Below, in pieces: positions 15,196-23,900 of a stretch of 64,000 nucleotides of DNA (its first letter is position 1; each line of letters opens with the position of its first letter). The translations under genes and the position numbers were made by a program. The notes under the pieces were generated by a model. The model ran no database searches, was not told the DNA's origin, and saw only the letters and a list, made by a program, of their open reading frames with translations. Source of the DNA: Shimia sp047124445 (GTDB taxonomy: Bacteria; Pseudomonadota; Alphaproteobacteria; Rhodobacterales; Rhodobacteraceae); assembly GCF_047124445.1 (NCBI RefSeq), contig NZ_CP138921.1, positions 3,534,001-3,598,000 of the forward strand, read 5' to 3'.

Positions 15196-15344
15196 CGGGG
15201 TCTCCTATTTCAAAGGGTTTCGGGCACAAGCCGGGATGTCGTCCAGCAAGGTCCATAGAGATGTCCCCCAAGGGATTCCCTTGGAAGATGGGCGTATGTA
15301 GTCGCAAATGGCTCAAAAGAAAAGAGGGAAGGCTGCTGAAGGGT

Positions 15345-15854
15345 CTACAGCTGCCAGATTTCCGGCTGTGTGGCGTAGGCGATATAAAGTGGGTGACGGG
15401 GGTGGCCGACTTTGGTCACGCCGAGACACTTGATGGTCTGGCCTGTGGCCTTCAGAACGTCTTTCATCTCGAAACCGCGGTCCAGATGATCGCCATGGGC
15501 ACCCCAAGCGGCGATGATATCGTCTGCCCAGAGGCAGCTGTCAGCCACAACACGGTCATTGTCCGGTCCGGCAGGGGCCTCGTGCTTGCGCATCTTCTTG
15601 GGGTCGGTTTCACGTAAGGCAAAGATGTTAACCGCGCGAAAGCCGCCATATCCTAGGGCGCGGGCGCGGCGTTCGCAGCGCTCGATAGTGGGGTCGTTTT
15701 GACGCTCGGTGGCCTTGGATGGGTTGAGCATGATGAACAACACTTTGGCGGCGCTGTTATCCCAAACTCGTGTTAGGGCATAGCGGTAGGTCTCGCACTC
15801 AGAGTAGAGGGCGGAGCTGGTGGCGTCGTCTTTTTGGAAGTGGCGTTCGATCAT
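15345..15854 (-). CDS. DUF1643-family protein
   Basis: A 169-residue soluble protein matching the DUF1643 pattern: 'YALTRVWD' near 28, 'VLFIMLNPSKATERQNDPTIERCERRA' at about 42-68, 'GGFRAVNIFALRETDP' and a late 'CLGVTKVGHPRHPLYI'. The family is widespread and of unknown biochemical role. It lies between rpsO and the RTX-type gene, alone on its strand in this interval. There is no sign of truncation. Confidence 0.85.
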   Translation of the reverse strand: MIERHFQKDDATSSALYSECETYRYALTRVWDNSAAKVLFIMLNPSKATERQNDPTIERCERRARALGYGGFRAVNIFALRETDPKKMRKHEAPAGPDNDRVVADSCLWADDIIAAWGAHGDHLDRGFEMKDVLKATGQTIKCLGVTKVGHPRHPLYIAYATQPEIWQL

Positions 15855-15979
15855 TCTGTCTACTTATGATTAACCAACGCGGAGTCAAACGTTTGATTTT
15901 GAAGCCTCTCCTTCTTATCCCTGATACTTGGGATTACAGCCGTCTGGGGTTTGGTACGGCTGATTGGTGAGGTGGTGAG

Positions 15980-17395
15980 ATGCCGTTTCTTTTCTTTTTG
16001 GGCCTGCTTGCGGCAGGCGCAGCTGTTGGCACGATGGTTGGTGTGACTGATGACACCGAAGCGGAAGACGACAGCACAACGTCTGAAGATGAGCGCGATG
16101 ACGCGGCGGATGCACAGGGCGAGCAACCGTCGACGGAGGAGGTGCCTGAGGACGAACCAGAGGAAGACGAGGAGCCGGAGGACGATCCGGCGTCCCAGTT
16201 CCTGTTTGGTGCGCTGGATGTGGACGACCACCTGTTTGGCGGCGCTGGCGACGACACGCTGGTCGGCAACGCCTGGGGAGACGACTACCTTGAAGGCGGC
16301 GAAGGCGACGACGATCTGTTTGTCTCAGCCGGTAACATGGCCAACGGCGGGGCTGGAGCCGATACATTTTATCTTGAGGCAGACAATGACGTTGTAGGCC
16401 GGATAGAGGATTTTGATGCGTCCGAGGACATGCTTGTGCTGCGCAATTACGAAAGCCCGGTGGATGGGTCTTCGGGCAACTTTGTTCTGACGCAAGAAGA
16501 TGGCGGATTGGCATTGCGGGATGCGGACACCGGAGATGTGCGCATTGACCTGCCCGGGGCCTCTTTGGCGGATGGCGAAAGCTTGTCGGTGGTGTTCCAG
16601 CATACAAATGGCGATGCGCATGACAGCGCGGTGCAGGCCGAGTGGACGCGTGACTATACCATTCAGGACAAGCCTTATGTGGCGGATGCGCTGCGTGGTG
16701 GTGCCGGAGAGGACACGCTGATTGGCGATGACAGCGACAACCGGATATTTGGCGAAGCCGGTGCGGATGATCTGCAAGGCGGCGCGGGGGATGACCATAT
16801 CTTTAGTGGCAGCGGCAGTGTGTTTTATGGCGCCGAATGGAACCATGAACCGGGCCATCTGAACCGCCTTGGCGCGGGGGATACCTTGTCTGGCGGCGCG
16901 GGTGAGGATGTTCTGTGGCTTGGGTCTGGCAATGTGGCCACCGGTGGCGCGGATGCGGATACGTTTGAGGCCTTTGCAGGCGCGTATGACAGCGTGACCG
17001 AGATCACCGATTTTGCGCCGGGTGAGGACAAGCTGGTCATCAGCTTTGGGTTGGATGGTCCGTTTGGTGCGGGCTTCCAGAACGCGGACAATGAGTACTT
17101 CACCGTGTCAGAGGCGGCAAATGGATTTGGCAGCAGCTATGACGCCGACGCGGATGAGACCACGCTGACGCTGGGCGGACATCCGTTGCTCGTCCTTAAC
17201 GGCGATCAGACCGGCGCAACCGTGGCGTTCAGCAATCAGGATGCGGCGGACAACTATGATCTGCCTGAGGTGTGGCTGGATGCCAATGGCGATCCGATCT
17301 CAGCCGAGCAGGGCCGGGCGGCAGACATTCTGTTCAGCGGCACGACCCCGCAGGACATGTATGACGCCAATGGCAATGGCGGCATGGTCGCCTGA
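15980..17395 (+). CDS. calcium-binding RTX (haemolysin-type) repeat protein
   Basis: A 471-residue protein. It has a hydrophobic N-terminus (1-22), a very acidic Asp/Glu-rich linker (about 24-70), and glycine/aspartate-rich nonapeptide repeats in two blocks, 'GGAGDDTLVG...GGEGDDDLF' near 85-115 and 'GGAGEDTLIG...GGAGDDHIF' near 235-275, with a third set near 300. These fold into calcium-binding beta-rolls outside the cell. No protease or lipase domain is seen. RTX proteins usually leave by type I secretion using a C-terminal signal; no secretion genes are nearby, and the N-terminal hydrophobic segment could instead anchor it. Its stop abuts the convergent truB stop. Confidence 0.85.
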   Translation: MPFLFFLGLLAAGAAVGTMVGVTDDTEAEDDSTTSEDERDDAADAQGEQPSTEEVPEDEPEEDEEPEDDPASQFLFGALDVDDHLFGGAGDDTLVGNAWGDDYLEGGEGDDDLFVSAGNMANGGAGADTFYLEADNDVVGRIEDFDASEDMLVLRNYESPVDGSSGNFVLTQEDGGLALRDADTGDVRIDLPGASLADGESLSVVFQHTNGDAHDSAVQAEWTRDYTIQDKPYVADALRGGAGEDTLIGDDSDNRIFGEAGADDLQGGAGDDHIFSGSGSVFYGAEWNHEPGHLNRLGAGDTLSGGAGEDVLWLGSGNVATGGADADTFEAFAGAYDSVTEITDFAPGEDKLVISFGLDGPFGAGFQNADNEYFTVSEAANGFGSSYDADADETTLTLGGHPLLVLNGDQTGATVAFSNQDAADNYDLPEVWLDANGDPISAEQGRAADILFSGTTPQDMYDANGNGGMVA

Positions 17396-18310
17396 TCAGC
17401 CCTCGGGTTTCACAAATACGCGGCTGGGGTGCAATTCCCCAGCTTTGAAAACGCCAACGGCCACAGCTTCACCGTCGAAGCTGGCCCAGCATTCTTCACC
17501 ATATTCCACGTCAGAGGCCAACACCATGCCGGGGTTGCCGTTGCGCAGACGTACTGTGCCTTCGGCGGTGGCTTTCACCTCTGGCAGATCTTCCAGACCT
17601 TGCTCCAAGGGGCGCAGGTAGCTGTCGAGTTCCGGCTGCTTTGCCATCTCGTCAATCTGCTCGATGCTCAGCCCATCAGCGGCGTCAAACGGGCCGGACC
17701 AGATACGGCGTAGCTCGCGCACATGGCCATGGCAGCCCAAGGCTTCGCCCAAATCACGGGCGATGGAGCGAACATAGCCACCCTTGCCGCAGGTCATTTC
17801 CAGCGTGACGTGGTCTTCGTCTTCACGGTCCGTCATCACCAGCTCTTCGACCCACAGAGGCCGGGCGGCGAGTTCGATGTCTTCACCGTCGCGCGCCAGT
17901 TTGTAGGCGCGCTCACCGTCAATTTTCACGGCGGAGAACTTTGGCGGTACCTGCATGATGTCCCCGACAAACTGCCCCAGAGCTTCCTTGATCTCATCAT
18001 CGGTGGGACGCTTGTCGGACTGTGCGATGATTTCGCCTTCGGCGTCGTCTGTATTGGTGGCCTGACCTAAGCGCACGGTGAAGGTGTAAGCCTTCAGCGC
18101 ATCGGTGATGTAAGGCACGGTTTTGGTGGCCTCGCCCAAAGCCACGGCCAGAACGCCAGTGGCATCCGGGTCTAGCGTGCCCGCGTGGCCGGCCTTTTTG
18201 GCGTTAAACGCCCACCGGACTTTGTTCACCACGGAGGTGGAGGTCATGCCTGCCGGTTTGTCGACCACAAGCCAGCCAGAAATATCGCGTCCCTTGCGTT
18301 TGCGTCCCAT
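17396..18310 (-). CDS. truB: tRNA pseudouridine-55 synthase
   Basis: A 304-residue TruB. The catalytic motif 'HAGTLDPDATGVLAVALG' (Asp near 46) and the 'GKGGYVRSIARDLGEALG' segment are present. It converts U55 of tRNA to pseudouridine. The N-terminal 'KGRDISGWLVVDKPAGMTS' is typical. Its neighbours rbfA (upstream, 25619) and rpsO (downstream) keep the classic order but are separated by several kilobases of other genes. No terminator is visible between it and the abutting convergent RTX gene. Confidence 0.97.
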   Translation of the reverse strand: MGRKRKGRDISGWLVVDKPAGMTSTSVVNKVRWAFNAKKAGHAGTLDPDATGVLAVALGEATKTVPYITDALKAYTFTVRLGQATNTDDAEGEIIAQSDKRPTDDEIKEALGQFVGDIMQVPPKFSAVKIDGERAYKLARDGEDIELAARPLWVEELVMTDREDEDHVTLEMTCGKGGYVRSIARDLGEALGCHGHVRELRRIWSGPFDAADGLSIEQIDEMAKQPELDSYLRPLEQGLEDLPEVKATAEGTVRLRNGNPGMVLASDVEYGEECWASFDGEAVAVGVFKAGELHPSRVFVKPEG

Positions 18311-18403
18311 GCCTTTGACCTCTCATATCAGGGTGAGGGCGGCGACCTAGCGGATTGCCTTCACGCTGTCAATTTAGCTCACGCAAAAAGCGTCTCCAAA
18401 AGA

Positions 18404-18438
18404 AAAGGCCATCGGGTCCACGCAACCCGATGGCCTTT
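18404..18438 (-). terminator. terminator of the tctCBA operon
   Basis: AAAGGCCATCGGGT (18404-18417) and ACCCGATGGCCTTT (18425-18438) form a perfect 14-bp stem with a 7-base loop. On the minus strand the T-run lies in the stem end and is followed by TCTTTT. It is 46 bp beyond the tctA stop. Confidence 0.85.
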
Positions 18439-18483
18439 CCTGATCGCGGGGGTGGAGGAGCACCCCGCGAACCCGTGCTCGGT

Positions 18484-19998
18484 TTAGTCGCCGTCGGCGA
18501 CACCTGCTGCGCGCAAACGGGCGCGGCGGGCACGATAGCTTGGCAGGGCTACAAGGATCACCGCGATCACCAGCAGGCCGAGGGTCATCGGACGCTCCCA
18601 GATGAAGGCGATGCCGTCATAGAGCTGCATGGAGCGGGCGAAGTTGTCTTCCAACATGCCACCTAGGATGAAACCGATCAGCAGTGGCGCCAGTGGATAG
18701 TCGGCAAAGCGCAAGGCTGTGGCGCAGACCCCGAAGCCAACCAGCAAGAGCAGCTCGGTGGCGTTGTTCTGGCCGATGTAGGCCCCCATCAGGGTGAAGA
18801 ACAGGATGAACGGGATCAGGTAGTTGCGCGGTACGGCCAGAACTTTGGCGATATACGGGATCAGTGGCAGGTTCAGGATCAGCAGCACAAGGTTGCCGAT
18901 GAACATGGACATGATTACAGCCCAGAACACTTGAGGCTCGTCGATCATCAGGCGTGGGCCCGGAGTGACGTTCAGAGCGATCAGTGCACCCAGCAAAATG
19001 GCGGTGGTCCCGGAACCAGGGATGCCCAACGTGAGCAGGGGCACAAAGGAGCCAGTGCACGCTGCGTTGTTGGCTGTTTCCGGGGCCGCCAGGCCCTTGA
19101 TAGAGCCTTTGCCAAATTGTTCTTGTTCTTCCTTAGGGGCGATGTTGCGCTCAACCGCGTAGCCCAGGAAGGAGGCGATGGTGGCGCCAGCACCGGGCAG
19201 AACCCCGATGAAGAAGCCTTGAACCGACTGACGGCCAATCACGGGCGCGATGGATTTCGCCTCGGATCCGGTAATGCGCAGGTCTTTGATTTCGCCGCTG
19301 TTGCTCTCGCCCATTGTGCGCGGTTTCAGCACTAGGAAGAGCGCTTCAGGCAGGGCAAACATCGCCATGGCCAGAGTGATGAAGCCAAAGCCGGATTGCA
19401 GATCCATGATGCCCATTGTGAAACGGGGCATGTTGAACAATGCGCCTTCGCCCACGGTGGCCATCATCAGGCCCAGCAGGGTCATCATCAGCGCTTTGGC
19501 CACTTGGCCGGTGCCTGCAAAGGCGGCGATGGCGGAGAGGCCAACAACCATCAGGGCAAAGTATTCAGCGGAGTGGAACAGCAGCGCGACGGAGGACAGG
19601 GCCGGGGCGAAGACCATCAACAGGATGGCGCCAATGGTGCCACCGGCAAAAGAGGCAATCGCGGCTACGGTCAGGGCTTTACCGGCTTTGCCCTTTTTGG
19701 CCATCGGGTAGCCGTCAAAGCTTGAGGCCACGGTGCCCGCGACCCCCGGCGCGTTCAGCAGGATCGAGGAGGTGGAGCCGCCAAAAATGGCGCCATAATA
19801 CACACCGGCGAGCAGGATCAGCGCGGCGGAGGGATCCCCCATAGAGATGGCGACGGGGATCATGATGGCGATGATCGACATTGGGCCAAGTCCCGGCAGC
19901 ATGCCGATAAATGTCCCGATCAGACAGCCACCAATGACCATCAAGAGGTTTTGTAGAGAGAAGGCCGTTTGCAGGCCGATCAGTAGTCCTTCGAGCAT
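18484..19998 (-). CDS. tctA: tripartite tricarboxylate transporter, large membrane subunit TctA
   Basis: A 504-residue polytopic membrane protein with TctA signatures: 'IGTFIGMLPGLGPMSIIAIMIP' near 25-46, 'GVYYGAIFGGSTSSILLNAPG' near 66, and 'GSFVPLLTLGIPGSGTTAILLGAL' in the second half. About 10-12 hydrophobic segments are seen. It forms the channel for sodium- or proton-driven carboxylate uptake together with TctB and the binding protein TctC. ATG 19998 (MLEGLLIGLQ) is chosen over an upstream frame opening at 20058. It follows the mini-TctB gene directly. The substrate is unknown; the family takes citrate, other carboxylates and aromatic acids. Confidence 0.95.
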   Translation of the reverse strand: MLEGLLIGLQTAFSLQNLLMVIGGCLIGTFIGMLPGLGPMSIIAIMIPVAISMGDPSAALILLAGVYYGAIFGGSTSSILLNAPGVAGTVASSFDGYPMAKKGKAGKALTVAAIASFAGGTIGAILLMVFAPALSSVALLFHSAEYFALMVVGLSAIAAFAGTGQVAKALMMTLLGLMMATVGEGALFNMPRFTMGIMDLQSGFGFITLAMAMFALPEALFLVLKPRTMGESNSGEIKDLRITGSEAKSIAPVIGRQSVQGFFIGVLPGAGATIASFLGYAVERNIAPKEEQEQFGKGSIKGLAAPETANNAACTGSFVPLLTLGIPGSGTTAILLGALIALNVTPGPRLMIDEPQVFWAVIMSMFIGNLVLLILNLPLIPYIAKVLAVPRNYLIPFILFFTLMGAYIGQNNATELLLLVGFGVCATALRFADYPLAPLLIGFILGGMLEDNFARSMQLYDGIAFIWERPMTLGLLVIAVILVALPSYRARRARLRAAGVADGD

Positions 19999-19999
19999 G

Positions 20000-20233
20000 T
20001 CAGCCTCCAAAGTTGCCCGTGGTCGGGCGCAAGTTGATGCCCAGCGTGTGCTGAACAAGGGTCCAAAGAATGATAACGGCCATCATCATGACCAAAGCCG
20101 TGATGTGCCATTTGCCCGCGCCCATTAGAAATGAGCCGATGATGACAAAGGCAGCGGCGGAGAACAGCACCAGGCATCCACCAATCAGCATCAAGACAAA
20201 CTGTAGGGAGACAACGGAGGGTTCACCAAACAT
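20000..20233 (-). CDS. mini-TctB: small paralogue of the TctB C-terminal half (77 aa)
   Basis: A 77-residue protein with two hydrophobic segments. Its last 45 residues align with the end of the neighbouring TctB: 'GSFLMGAGKWH...LVQHTLGINLRPTTGNFGG' against 'GSFILGERKFQ...LVQEVLGIYLRPLPGFMGG'. It starts 1 bp after the tctB stop and ends 1 bp before the tctA start, so it is fully embedded in the operon. Both the frame and the C-terminal GG ending are intact, which argues for a functional second small subunit rather than a decaying duplicate. Standard tct operons have one TctB of about 150 residues. Confidence 0.75.
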   Translation of the reverse strand: MFGEPSVVSLQFVLMLIGGCLVLFSAAAFVIIGSFLMGAGKWHITALVMMMAVIILWTLVQHTLGINLRPTTGNFGG

Positions 20234-20234
20234 C

Positions 20235-20717
20235 TCAGCCTCCCATGAAGCCGGGCAGGGGCCGGAGGTAGATGCCGAGAACTTCTTGAACGAGGTACCA
20301 AACAGAGAAGGTCGCCACGAGAGCGATAGGCACCATGAACTGGAACTTACGCTCGCCCAGAATAAAGGAACCGAGGATCAGGAAGCCGGAGGTCGAGAAG
20401 ATAAAGCCTGCCGGACGCAGCAGCAGCGCGTAGGCCACCATCAGGCTCAACAGCAGGATCGCCTGGCCCAGCTTGTATTCGGTCAACCGGCGGTAATCGA
20501 TTTCCGCCTCTTTGGCTTCGCTTTTCTCAAGGCCCAACAGGATGATCAGCGAGGCAATCATACCAAGGATGGATAATACCTTCGGGAAGGTGCTTGGCCA
20601 AATAGGGTTGCGTTTCATGAACGGGGCAAGACTGCCATCCATCGTAAACCAGGCGGCATAGCCATATGCCATACAGATGCCCAGCAGTATAAGAGCGATC
20701 CAGCGATCCAGAGCCAT
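20235..20717 (-). CDS. tctB: tripartite tricarboxylate transporter, small membrane subunit TctB
   Basis: A 160-residue membrane protein with four hydrophobic segments and the TctB-like ending 'LVQEVLGIYLRPLPGFMGG'. With TctA it forms the membrane part of the transporter. It lies downstream of tctC, separated by a hairpin (20742-20765), and 1 bp upstream of the mini-TctB gene. GGAGGG precedes ATG 20717 on the minus strand. Confidence 0.88.
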   Translation of the reverse strand: MALDRWIALILLGICMAYGYAAWFTMDGSLAPFMKRNPIWPSTFPKVLSILGMIASLIILLGLEKSEAKEAEIDYRRLTEYKLGQAILLLSLMVAYALLLRPAGFIFSTSGFLILGSFILGERKFQFMVPIALVATFSVWYLVQEVLGIYLRPLPGFMGG

Positions 20718-20741
20718 GAAGCTCCCCTCCCTTTAAAGAAA

Positions 20742-20765
20742 GGCAGAGCGGGAGCCCGCTCTGCC
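20742..20765 (-). terminator. intercistronic hairpin between tctC and tctB
   Basis: GGCAGAGCGG and CCGCTCTGCC pair perfectly around GAGC, 20 bp after the tctC stop. A few T and A residues follow on the minus strand, but no long T-run. Like the hairpin at 5201-5229, it sits directly after a binding-protein gene and could protect that message or reduce read-through. Confidence 0.65.
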
Positions 20766-20785
20766 CAGTTGGATGTTAACTTAGC

Positions 20786-21766
20786 TTAGAGAAAGCCCAG
20801 TTTCTTCATCAAGTCGCCGATGACTTTTTCTTGGCCTTCGAGGAAAGCTTTGAAGTCGTCGCCGTTGTTATGGATGTTGACCCAGCCGTTGCGCTCGCGC
20901 ACGACTTCCCACTCTGGGGTGTCATACATTTTGGAGATCGCGTCCTGGTACATTGCCAGCTTGTCTTCTGGCAGGCCTGGGGCCGCGAAGAAGCCACGCC
21001 AGTTCACGAAGGAGGTGTCGATACCCTGTTCCTTCATGGTCATGGCGTCTGGCGCTGCGGAAACACGGTCGTCCGCGGTCACACCGATGATTTTCACTTC
21101 GCCTGCGTTGGCCAGGTCAACCGCTTCGGAGAAGCCGGTGGACAGAGCCGCGATTTCGCCGGACAGCAGCGCTGCCATGGCTTTACCACCTGCGTCGTAA
21201 GGGATGTACTTCACGCCCAGGGCGTCTTTGCCAGCCGCTTCCATCACCATGGCTGCAACCAGGTGGTCCATGCCGCCTGGAACCGAGCCACCGCCGATGG
21301 CGGTTTTGGATGGGTCCGCGTCATAAGCAGCCATCAGGTCGCTCATGTTGTTCAGCGGGCTGTCTTTGTGCACAACCAATGCGGCGTAGTCGCCGATGGT
21401 GCCGGCCACGAGGGTCAGGTCACGGAAGTTGTGTGGGAACACGCCAGTCAGGGAGCGGATCACGATTGGGGTGGAGTTCACCATCAATGTGCCGTGGTTG
21501 CTGTCGGCGTTTTCGATCAGGTAACCGATGGCTTTACCGCCGCCGCCACCGGACATGTTTTCATAAGATGCAGTGCCCACGATGCCCGCTTTGGTCAGCG
21601 CTTCGCCGGTGCCACGTGCCGTGCCATCCCAGCCACCACCGGCGCCGCCGGGGATCAGGAAGTGGATGCTGTCTACGGCTTTTTCCGCCATAGCTTGGCC
21701 GGTGAATGCGAATGCTGCCACTGCGGTGGCCATCAGGGCACGACGGCCCATGGTCAATTTCATCAT
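20786..21766 (-). CDS. tctC: tripartite tricarboxylate transporter, periplasmic binding protein TctC
   Basis: A 326-residue periplasmic protein. The signal peptide spans 1-28 (cleavage after GQAMA), followed by the TctC core: 'SIHFLIPGGAGGGWDGTARGTGEALTKAG' , 'YENMSGGGGGKAIGYLI' and 'GGGSVPGGMDHLVAA'. ATG 21766 has GGAGGAG four bases upstream; ATG 21763 is an alternative. It delivers carboxylate ligands to TctAB. It is the first gene of the operon, divergent from the response regulator gene; the shared 108-bp region holds a Pho-box-like repeat. Confidence 0.95.
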   Translation of the reverse strand: MMKLTMGRRALMATAVAAFAFTGQAMAEKAVDSIHFLIPGGAGGGWDGTARGTGEALTKAGIVGTASYENMSGGGGGKAIGYLIENADSNHGTLMVNSTPIVIRSLTGVFPHNFRDLTLVAGTIGDYAALVVHKDSPLNNMSDLMAAYDADPSKTAIGGGSVPGGMDHLVAAMVMEAAGKDALGVKYIPYDAGGKAMAALLSGEIAALSTGFSEAVDLANAGEVKIIGVTADDRVSAAPDAMTMKEQGIDTSFVNWRGFFAAPGLPEDKLAMYQDAISKMYDTPEWEVVRERNGWVNIHNNGDDFKAFLEGQEKVIGDLMKKLGFL

Positions 21767-21831
21767 TTTTCTCCTCCAAATTGACAACTGTCCGAAAGAC
21801 GGCTCAGTTGAGGGCAGTCAAACATCGCAAC

Positions 21832-21849
21832 CTGTCACAAACCTGTCAT
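21832..21849 (+). promoter_or_regulatory. Pho-box-like tandem direct repeat between tctC and its regulator gene
   Basis: CTGTCACAAACCTGTCAT contains two CTGTCA half-sites 11 bp apart, with an AAA-type spacer, the geometry of a Pho box. A third CTGTCA starts at 21851. OmpR/PhoB-family regulators bind such 11-bp-spaced repeats. Either PhoB or the adjacent TctD-like regulator could bind here. It lies 26 bp before the response-regulator ATG and 66 bp from the tctC ATG. Confidence 0.6.
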
Positions 21850-21874
21850 GCTGTCAGAAAGGCACTCAAATCGC

Positions 21875-22540
21875 ATGAAATTCCTCCTGGTCGAAGACAA
21901 TGTAGAGCTCGCCAACGCGGTCAGTTCACGGCTGCAATTGGATGGTCATGTTGTTGATCATGCTGATAAAATTGAGGATGCTATGGCATTCATGCAGACC
22001 GGTGAATATGATCTCATATTATTGGATATTATGTTGCCGGATGGGGATGGCCGGACCTTCCTGAAACACCACCGGAGCGGGAAAAACGACACGCCGGTGA
22101 TAGTTCTGACCGCGCGGTCTCAGGTCAGTGACAGAATCAGCCTGCTTGATCTTGGCGCGGACGATTACATGACCAAACCGTTTGACCACGAGGAGCTTCA
22201 GGCGCGCTGTCGGGCGGTGTTGCGGCGCAATGCTGGCCATGCGCAATCGGTCACGGAACTTGGCGGAGTCACACTTGATCCGGTGGCTGGGCGGCTGACG
22301 ATTGGCGCGCGGGCGGTGACCCTGCGCAATCGGGAATTGCGGCTGCTGGAATTGCTGATCAACGCGCCGGGGCAGATTTTCTCCAAAGCCAAACTGGCAG
22401 ACCGGCTGTTTTCGTATGACGAGGATGTTTCCGAGAACGCGATTGAGGTCTACATCGGTCGCCTGAGGAAACATCTGGAGCCTTCGGAGTTGCGGATCAC
22501 CACCCTGCGCGGCCTGGGATATCGGCTCGATCATGGATGA
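21875..22540 (+). CDS. tctD: OmpR-family response regulator (TctD-like)
   Basis: A 221-residue response regulator. The receiver domain (1-115) has acidic residues E7/D8, phospho-acceptor D51 in 'LILLDIMLPDGDG' and the conserved lysine in 'MTKPFDHEELQAR'. The DNA-binding domain (about 128-220) has 'VTLRNRELRLLELLINAPGQIFSKAKLADRLF' and ends in 'TTLRGLGYRLDHG'. ATG 21875 has weak AAGG upstream. It overlaps the kinase gene by 8 bp. Divergence from tctCBA suggests it activates that transporter in response to substrate, as in characterised TctDE systems. Confidence 0.92.
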   Translation: MKFLLVEDNVELANAVSSRLQLDGHVVDHADKIEDAMAFMQTGEYDLILLDIMLPDGDGRTFLKHHRSGKNDTPVIVLTARSQVSDRISLLDLGADDYMTKPFDHEELQARCRAVLRRNAGHAQSVTELGGVTLDPVAGRLTIGARAVTLRNRELRLLELLINAPGQIFSKAKLADRLFSYDEDVSENAIEVYIGRLRKHLEPSELRITTLRGLGYRLDHG

Positions 22541-23900
22541 CGCGGTCAATGTGGCGGGCTCGCTCAGAGCGCGGTTGGCGCTGACGCTGATCGGCAGCGC
22601 TGCGGCGATTGCCATTCTGTTGTTTTTTGTGGTGCGGACCTATGCGGCGCAGATTGCGCAGAGTGGACAGGATAGCATTCTGGAAGCCTCGGTGGCCTCC
22701 ATTCTGGATGCGGCCACATTGCGGGATGGAGATGTGGAGGTGGATTTCCCCTATGTGGCCTTCTCGATGTTGAGCACCGACGCGGATGACCGGGTGTTTT
22801 ACGCCATTTGGCAAGAGGAAACGCTGCTGTCCGGCTATGAGCTTCTGCCGGTTGCCGACGCGCCGGATGGCGGCGAAATTGTGCATGTGTCAGCCATTTT
22901 TGACGGTGCGCCGGTGCGCGTGGCCACGGCGGCGCGGATTTTGGTGGGGGCCAACACCAGAACGCGAGTCACCGTGTCGGTGGCGCAAACACAGGACGCA
23001 TTGGCCGGGACCTTGAACAAGATTTCGCGCAATGTGGGCCTGATTGGGGCCGGATTCTTTACGCTGTCTGTGCTGGTGGCGAGCTGGGCAACAAACAGCA
23101 CAATTCGTCCATTGGAGCGGCTGACCCATTCGATCACGCGGCGGGGCCCCAAAGACCTTAGCCCGGTGGCGCGCCCGGTGCCGCTGGAGATGGCGCCTTT
23201 GGTGACTTCGCTCAACAGCTTCATGGCGCGGCTGGATACATCGCTGAAGCAATCAGAGGACTTTATTGCCGAGGCAGCGCATCGGGTGCGCACGCCTTTG
23301 GCGACCGTGCGCAGCCATGCGGAGGCGACCTTGCAGAGGGTGGAACGCGAAGACAACCGCCAGGCGTTACGCTCTATGGTGCGGGCGATTGATGAGAGCT
23401 CCCGCGCGGCGGGACAGCTTCTGGATCATGCGATGATCACCTTTCGCGCGGATCATCTTGAGACGCAGACACTAGATTTGGTTGAGCTGGTGGAAGATTT
23501 GGTGACGCGGTTGGCGCCGGTGGCGGAGATGAAAGACATTGCGCTCACGGTGATCAGCGAAGGTACTGTTAGCGTTGAGGCGGACTCGATCCTGTTGCAA
23601 AACGCGCTGCGCAATCTGGTAGAAAATGCGTTGAAGTACGCGCCTGAGGAGAGCGAGATAACTCTAGAGGTCGGCGCATCGCCACGGCCTCGGGTGGAGG
23701 TGCGCGACGAAGGGCCGGGGTTTCCGCCCGACCAGATGCAGGGACTGGCGGCGCGATTTTCGCGCGGGGACAATGCCAAGGACACCATTGGGTCCGGCTT
23801 GGGGCTGACCATTGCGCAGGATGTGGCCACGGCCCATGGCGGGGAACTGACGTTGGACAACATGCCGGAGGGGGGCGCATGCGTTACATTTTTGCTTTGA
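22533..23900 (+). CDS. tctE: membrane sensor histidine kinase (TctE-like)
   Basis: A 455-residue kinase with TM1 at 17-36, a periplasmic sensor of about 130 residues (37-165), TM2 at 167-188, a linker, the H-box 'AEAAHRVRTPLATVRSHAE' with phospho-acceptor H250, and an HATPase domain with N-box 'LRNLVENALKYAPEE', 'DEGPGFPPDQ' and 'GSGLGLTIAQDVATAHGG'. It should phosphorylate the preceding regulator. Its 3' end overlaps the next gene, a periplasmic binding protein, by 22 bp. That suggests the binding protein contributes to signal perception. Confidence 0.93.
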   Translation: MDDAVNVAGSLRARLALTLIGSAAAIAILLFFVVRTYAAQIAQSGQDSILEASVASILDAATLRDGDVEVDFPYVAFSMLSTDADDRVFYAIWQEETLLSGYELLPVADAPDGGEIVHVSAIFDGAPVRVATAARILVGANTRTRVTVSVAQTQDALAGTLNKISRNVGLIGAGFFTLSVLVASWATNSTIRPLERLTHSITRRGPKDLSPVARPVPLEMAPLVTSLNSFMARLDTSLKQSEDFIAEAAHRVRTPLATVRSHAEATLQRVEREDNRQALRSMVRAIDESSRAAGQLLDHAMITFRADHLETQTLDLVELVEDLVTRLAPVAEMKDIALTVISEGTVSVEADSILLQNALRNLVENALKYAPEESEITLEVGASPRPRVEVRDEGPGFPPDQMQGLAARFSRGDNAKDTIGSGLGLTIAQDVATAHGGELTLDNMPEGGACVTFLL

